Shown here: positions 9,906 through 13,025 of the stretch, piece after piece
Numbering within the stretch: the stretch's first letter is position 1
How the letters are laid out: each line of letters starts with the position of its first letter
Source: Saccoglossus kowalevskii
Taxonomy: Eukaryota; Hemichordata; Enteropneusta; Harrimaniidae
Direction of reading: 5' to 3'
Assembly (NCBI RefSeq): GCF_000003605.2
Contig: NW_003158392.1
Location: forward strand, 1-13,025
DNA length: 13,025 nucleotides
The notes under the pieces: generated by a model
What the model was told of the DNA's origin: nothing
The model's database searches: none
Seen by the model: the letters and a program-made list of their open reading frames with translations, nothing else
Made by a program: the position numbers and the translations under genes

Positions 9906-10105
9906 TTATTTTGCATGGGAATATCAATGAATAGTTGGCACAATAAATGCAGTCATTTCTTTGCATGGAATATCAATGGATAGTTGGCATAAGTAAATGC
10001 AGTCACTTCTTTGCATGGAATATCATGATAGTTGGCAACAATAAAATGAAGTCACTTATTTGCATGGGATATCAATGAATAGTTGGCAATATAAAATGCA
10101 GTCAG
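9905..10105. other. Indel-rich segment of the array
   Basis: Single-base gains and losses cluster here: TTATTTTGCATGGGAATATC, TTGGCACAATAAATG, GAATATCATGATAG, ATAAAATGAAG, GCATGGGATATC and ATATAAAATGC, all in about 200 bases. Nearby, GTCATTATTTG at 10151 and 10200 each lack a C. ATAAAATGCAGTCAGTTC is shared with 11333 and so is probably real; most other changes are private. Block type changes twice within the segment, so sequencing or assembly error is a serious possibility. Confidence 0.6.
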
Positions 10106-11342
10106 TTCATTGCATAGAATATCAATGAATAGTTGGCTATATTAAATGCAGTCATTATTTGCATGGAATATTAATGAATAGTTGGCAACAATAAATGCAG
10201 TCATTATTTGCATAGAATATCAATGAATAGTTGGCAACAATAAATGAAGTCACTTATTTGCATGGAATATCAATGAATAGTTGGCAATATTAAATGCAGT
10301 CACTTCATTGCATAGAATATCAATGAATAGTTGGCAATATTAAATGCAGTCACTTATTTGCATGGAATATCAATGAATAGTTGGCAATATTAAATGCAGT
10401 TACTTATTTGCATGGAATATCAATGAAAAGTTGGCAACAATAAATGCAGTCACTTATTTGCATAGAATATCATTGAATAGTTGGCAACAATAAATGAAGT
10501 CACTTATTTGCATGGAATATCAATGAATAGTTGGCAATATTAAATGCAGTCACTTCATTGCATAGAATATCAATGAATAGTTGGCTATATTAAATGCAGT
10601 CACTTATTTGCATGGAATATCAATGAATAGTTGGCAACAATAAATGCAGTCACTTATTTGCATAGAATATCAATGAATAGTTGGCAACAATAAATGAAGT
10701 CACTTATTTGCATGGAATATCAATGAATAGTTGGCAATATTAAATGCAGTCACTTCATTGCATAGAATATCAATGAATAGTTGGCAATATTAAATGCAGT
10801 CACTTATTTGCATGGAATATCAATGAATAGTTGGCAATATTAAATGCAGTCACTTATTTGCATGGAATATCAATGAATAGTTGGCAACATTAAATGCAGT
10901 CACTTCTTTGCATGGAATATCAATGAATAGTTGGCAACATTAAATGCAGTCACTTTTTTGCATGGAATATCAACGAATATTTGGCATCAGTAAATGCAGT
11001 CACTTCTTTGCAGGAATATCAAGGAATATTTGGCAATAATAAATGCTGTCACTTTTTGCATATAATATCAACGAATAGTTGGCATCAGTAAATGTAGTCA
11101 CTTCTTTCATGGAATATCAATGAAATAGTTGGCAACAATAAATGAAGTCACTTCTTTGCATAGAATATCAATGAATAGTTGGCAATATTAAATGCAGTCA
11201 CTTATTTGCATGGAATATCAATGAATAGTTGGCAATATTAAATGCAGTCACTTATTTGCATGGAATATCAATAGTTGGCAACAATAAATGAAGTCACTTA
11301 TTTGCATGGAATATCAATGAATAGTTGGCAATATAAAATGCA
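10101..11342. repeat. 1.2-kb higher-order unit C, tandem copy 1
   Basis: This unit starts at GTCAGTTCATTG and is followed directly by a second copy at 11343. Shared rare markers are AATATTAATGAATAG (10168/11411), CAATGAAAAGTTGG (10421/11615), CATAGAATATCATTG (10461/11656), CTATAT and the CATCAG/GTAGT run. The offset is 1,242-1,244 at the left and 1,194 after about 10400, because copy 1 has one additional CA CAATAT monomer. Near 11110 the TTTTCATGG and CAACAA-GAA monomers are fused into one. Numerous single-base losses near 11010-11130 and a 4-bp loss at about 11270 are private to this copy. Confidence 0.82.
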
Positions 11343-12590
11343 GTCAGTTCATTGCATAGAATATCAATGAATAGTTGGCTATATTAAATGCAGTCACTTA
11401 TTTGCATGGAATATTAATGAATAGTTGGCAACAATAAATGCAGTCACTTATTTGCATAGAATATCAATGAATAGTTGGCAACAATAAATGAAGTCACTTA
11501 TTTGCATGGAATATCAATGAATAGTTGGCAATATTAAATGCAGTCACTTATTTGCATGGAATATCAATGAATAGTTGGCAATATTAAATGCAGTCACTTA
11601 TTTGCATGGAATATCAATGAAAAGTTGGCAACAATAAATGCAGTCACTTATTTGCATAGAATATCATTGAATAGTTGGCAACAATAAATGAAGTCACTTA
11701 TTTGCATGGAATATCAATGAATAGTTGGCAATATTAAATGCAGTCACTTCATTGCATAGAATATCAATGAATAGTTGGCTATATTAAATGCAGTCACTTA
11801 TTTGCATGGAATATCAATGAATAGTTGGCAACAATAAATGCAGTCACTTATTTGCATAGAATATCAATGAATAGTTGGCAACAATAAATGAAGTCACTTA
11901 TTTGCATGGAATATCAATGAATAGTTGGCAATATTAAATGCAGTCACTTCATTGCATAGAATATCAATGAATAGTTGGCAATATTAAATGCAGTCACTTA
12001 TTTGCATGGAATGTCAATGAATAGTTGGCAATATTAAATGCAGTCACTTATTTGCATGGAATATCAATGAATAGTTGGCAACATTAAATGCAGTCACTTC
12101 TTTGCATGGAATATCAATGAATAGTTGGCAACATTAAATGCAGTCACTTTTTTGCATGGAATATCAACGAATATTTGGCATCAGTAAATGCAGTCACTTC
12201 TTTGCATGGAATATCAAGGAATATTTGGCAATAATAAATGCTGTCACTTTTTTGCATATAATATCAACGAATAGTTGGCATCAGTAAATGTAGTCACTTC
12301 TTTTCATGGAATATCAATGAATAGTTGGCAAACAATAAATGCAGTCACTTATTTGCATAGAATATCAATGAATAGTTGGCAACAATAAATGAAGTCACTT
12401 CTTTGCATAGAATATCAATGAATAGTTGGCAATATTAAATGCAGTCACTTATTTGCATGGAATATCAATGAATAGTTGGCAATATTAAATGCAGTCACTT
12501 ATTTGCATGGAATATCAATGAATAGTTGGCAACAATAAATGAAGTCACTTATTTGCATGGAATATCAATGAATAGTTGGCAATATTAAAT
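11343..12590. repeat. 1.2-kb higher-order unit C, tandem copy 2
   Basis: This copy is in direct tandem with 10101-11342 and has a much cleaner sequence. It contains GTCAGTTCATTG with CTATAT, AATATTAATG, GAAAAGTTGG, ATCATTGA, then the complete CATCAG/GTAGT run at 12061-12340 and a full TTTTCATGG CAAACAA monomer at 12301. A private ATGTCAATG is at 12011. Its right part (12145-12594) also matches 601-1050 at an offset of 11,544, so unit C has relatives at the far left of the window. Confidence 0.82.
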
Positions 12591-12600
12591 GCAGTCACTT

Positions 12601-12960
12601 CATTGCATAGAATATCAATGGATAGTTGGCAACAATAAATGCTGTCACTTCTTTTCATGGAATATCAATGAATAGTTGGCAACAATAAATGCAGTCATTT
12701 CTTTGCATGGAATATCAATGGATAGTTGGTATCAGTAAATGCAGTCACTTCTTTGCATGGAATATCAATGAATAGTTGGCAACAATAAATGCAGTCACTT
12801 CTTTGCATAGAATATCAATGAATAGTTGGCAACATTAAATGCAGTCACTTTTTTGCATGGAATATCAACGAATATTTGACATTAGTAAATGCAGTCACTT
12901 CTTTGCATGGAATATCAATGAATAGTTGGCAATATTAAATGCAGTCACTTATTTGCATGG
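12601..12960. repeat. CATTTC / GACATCAG block, copy 5
   Basis: Order: CA GGATAG CAACAA-GCT; TTTTCATGG CAACAA; CATTTC with GGTATCAG; CT CAACAA; CT CAACAT; TT with GACATTAG (a private change from GACATCAG at about 12878); CT CAATAT; AT CAATAT. The right part parallels 1103-1370, but this copy keeps the two separate monomers that are fused at 1053-1102. Confidence 0.8.
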
Positions 12961-13025
12961 AATATCAATGATAGTTGGCAATATTAAATGCAGTCACTTA
13001 TTTGCATGAATATCATGATAGTGGC
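12960..13025. other. Degraded monomers at the window end
   Basis: The last 65 bases lose one base from several doublets: ATCAATGATAG (AA to A), GCATGAATATC (GG to G), ATCATGATAG (two AA to A) and GTGGC (TT to T). The loss rises towards the last base, as at the low-quality end of a read or contig. It resembles the changes at 5670 and 10020. Confidence 0.6.

Larger units (their letters stand above)
1..13025. repeat. 50-bp AT-rich satellite array, about 260 tandem monomers
   Basis: The same unit recurs every 50 bases over the full window, always in the same orientation; for example ACTTTTTTGC starts at 51 and again at 101. Units with CAAACAA at 34-39 are 51 bp. A typical AT-class monomer has about 15 G+C in 50 bases. 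The best conserved parts are TTGCAT (7-12), GAATATCAA (14-22), GTTGG (29-33), TAAATG (40-45) and AGTC (47-50). Standard forward monomers contain TGA at 23-25, TAG at 27-29 and TAA at 40-42, which lie in three different frames. On the reverse strand, complements of stops (TCA at 19-21 and 49-1, often TTA at 39-41) recur and the frame shifts by two each unit, so no long frame survives. Divergence between monomers is low and concentrated at a few linked sites. Known biology of such arrays suggests heterochromatin of a eukaryote. The family and species are unknown to me, and both array ends lie outside the window. Confidence 0.97.

Noticed and set aside
1-13025. CRISPR array
   Set aside because: The whole 50-bp period is conserved; there is no alternation of constant repeat and unique spacer, and no cas gene is present.
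1-13025. Protein with internal repeats
   Set aside because: A 50-base period shifts the frame each unit, and standard monomers have TGA, TAG and TAA in three different forward frames. Reverse-strand stops (complements of TCA and TTA) also recur, so no long reading frame exists.
1-13025. Plasmid or phage iteron origin
   Set aside because: Iteron clusters are short and lie next to a replication gene. Here about 260 units fill the window with no gene.
1-13025. CENP-B box or telomere repeats
   Set aside because: I looked for the TTCG...A..CGGG pattern and for TTAGGG-like runs on both strands and found neither, so centromere identity is not claimed.
1-13025. Stem-loop between ATGCA (43-47) and TGCAT (8-12 of the next unit)
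   Set aside because: The stem is only 5 bp with a loop of about 10 bases and no extension, too weak to call a structural element.
1-13025. Palindrome AATATT (35-40) in CAATAT monomers as an operator
   Set aside because: It is a 6-bp palindrome arising from A/T richness and is absent from the other monomer classes, so there is no support for a function.
1-13025. Embedded transposable element
   Set aside because: No stretch departs from the 50-bp monomer, and there are no terminal inverted repeats, target duplications or coding remnants.

Overview
The whole 13,025-base window is one uninterrupted satellite DNA array. A unit of about 50 bp, roughly 70% A+T, is repeated head-to-tail about 260 times in a single orientation, from the first base to the last. 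No unique flanking DNA is present, so the window lies inside a larger array. I see no protein gene, RNA gene, transposon or CRISPR array. Each standard unit carries stop codons in all three forward frames, and 50 is not a multiple of 3, so long reading frames cannot form. Such an array points to eukaryotic heterochromatin (pericentromeric, centromeric or subtelomeric). I do not recognise the unit and cannot name the species.

Monomer numbering used throughout: position 1 is the A of ACTT (for example base 51). Conserved parts are ACTT (1-4), TTGCAT (7-12), GAATATCAA (14-22), GAATAGTTGG (24-33), TAAATG (40-45) and AGTC (47-50). Diagnostic variable sites are 5-6 (AT, CT, TT or CA), 13 (G or A), 23-24 (TG, CG or GG), 34-39 (CAATAT, CAACAT, CAACAA, CAAACAA with one extra base, CTATAT, CATCAG, CATAAG, CAATAA) and 45-47 (GCA, GAA, GTA, GCT, ACA). 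These sites vary together, so the array is built from a limited set of monomer types in a recurring order.

Layout: (a) 1-1050 is mixed, including a block at 101-680 that recurs at 6104-6683. (b) 1053-2700 holds two copies of a CATTTC/GACATCAG block around a gap filled by other types. (c) 2690-3920 is a 1.2-kb block repeated at 6693-7970 and in part at 9420-9905. (d) 3923-4290 repeats 1520-1887. (e) 4290-5640 and 8525-9420 are dominated by AT-class monomers in 8- to 10-monomer cycles. (f) About 10.1-12.6 kb holds two tandem copies of a 1.2-kb higher-order unit. Junctions between blocks usually fall inside hybrid monomers kept in 50-bp register, the mark of unequal crossover or gene conversion.

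Three observations merit attention: about 125 monomers carry an exact POU/Oct octamer (ATTTGCAT) beside an NFI-type TTGGCA half-site; the monomer seems to have grown from 10-bp subunits; and clusters of homopolymer-type indels near 5.67, 9.9-10.1, 11.0-11.3 and 13.0 kb coincide with changes of block and may mark assembly errors.
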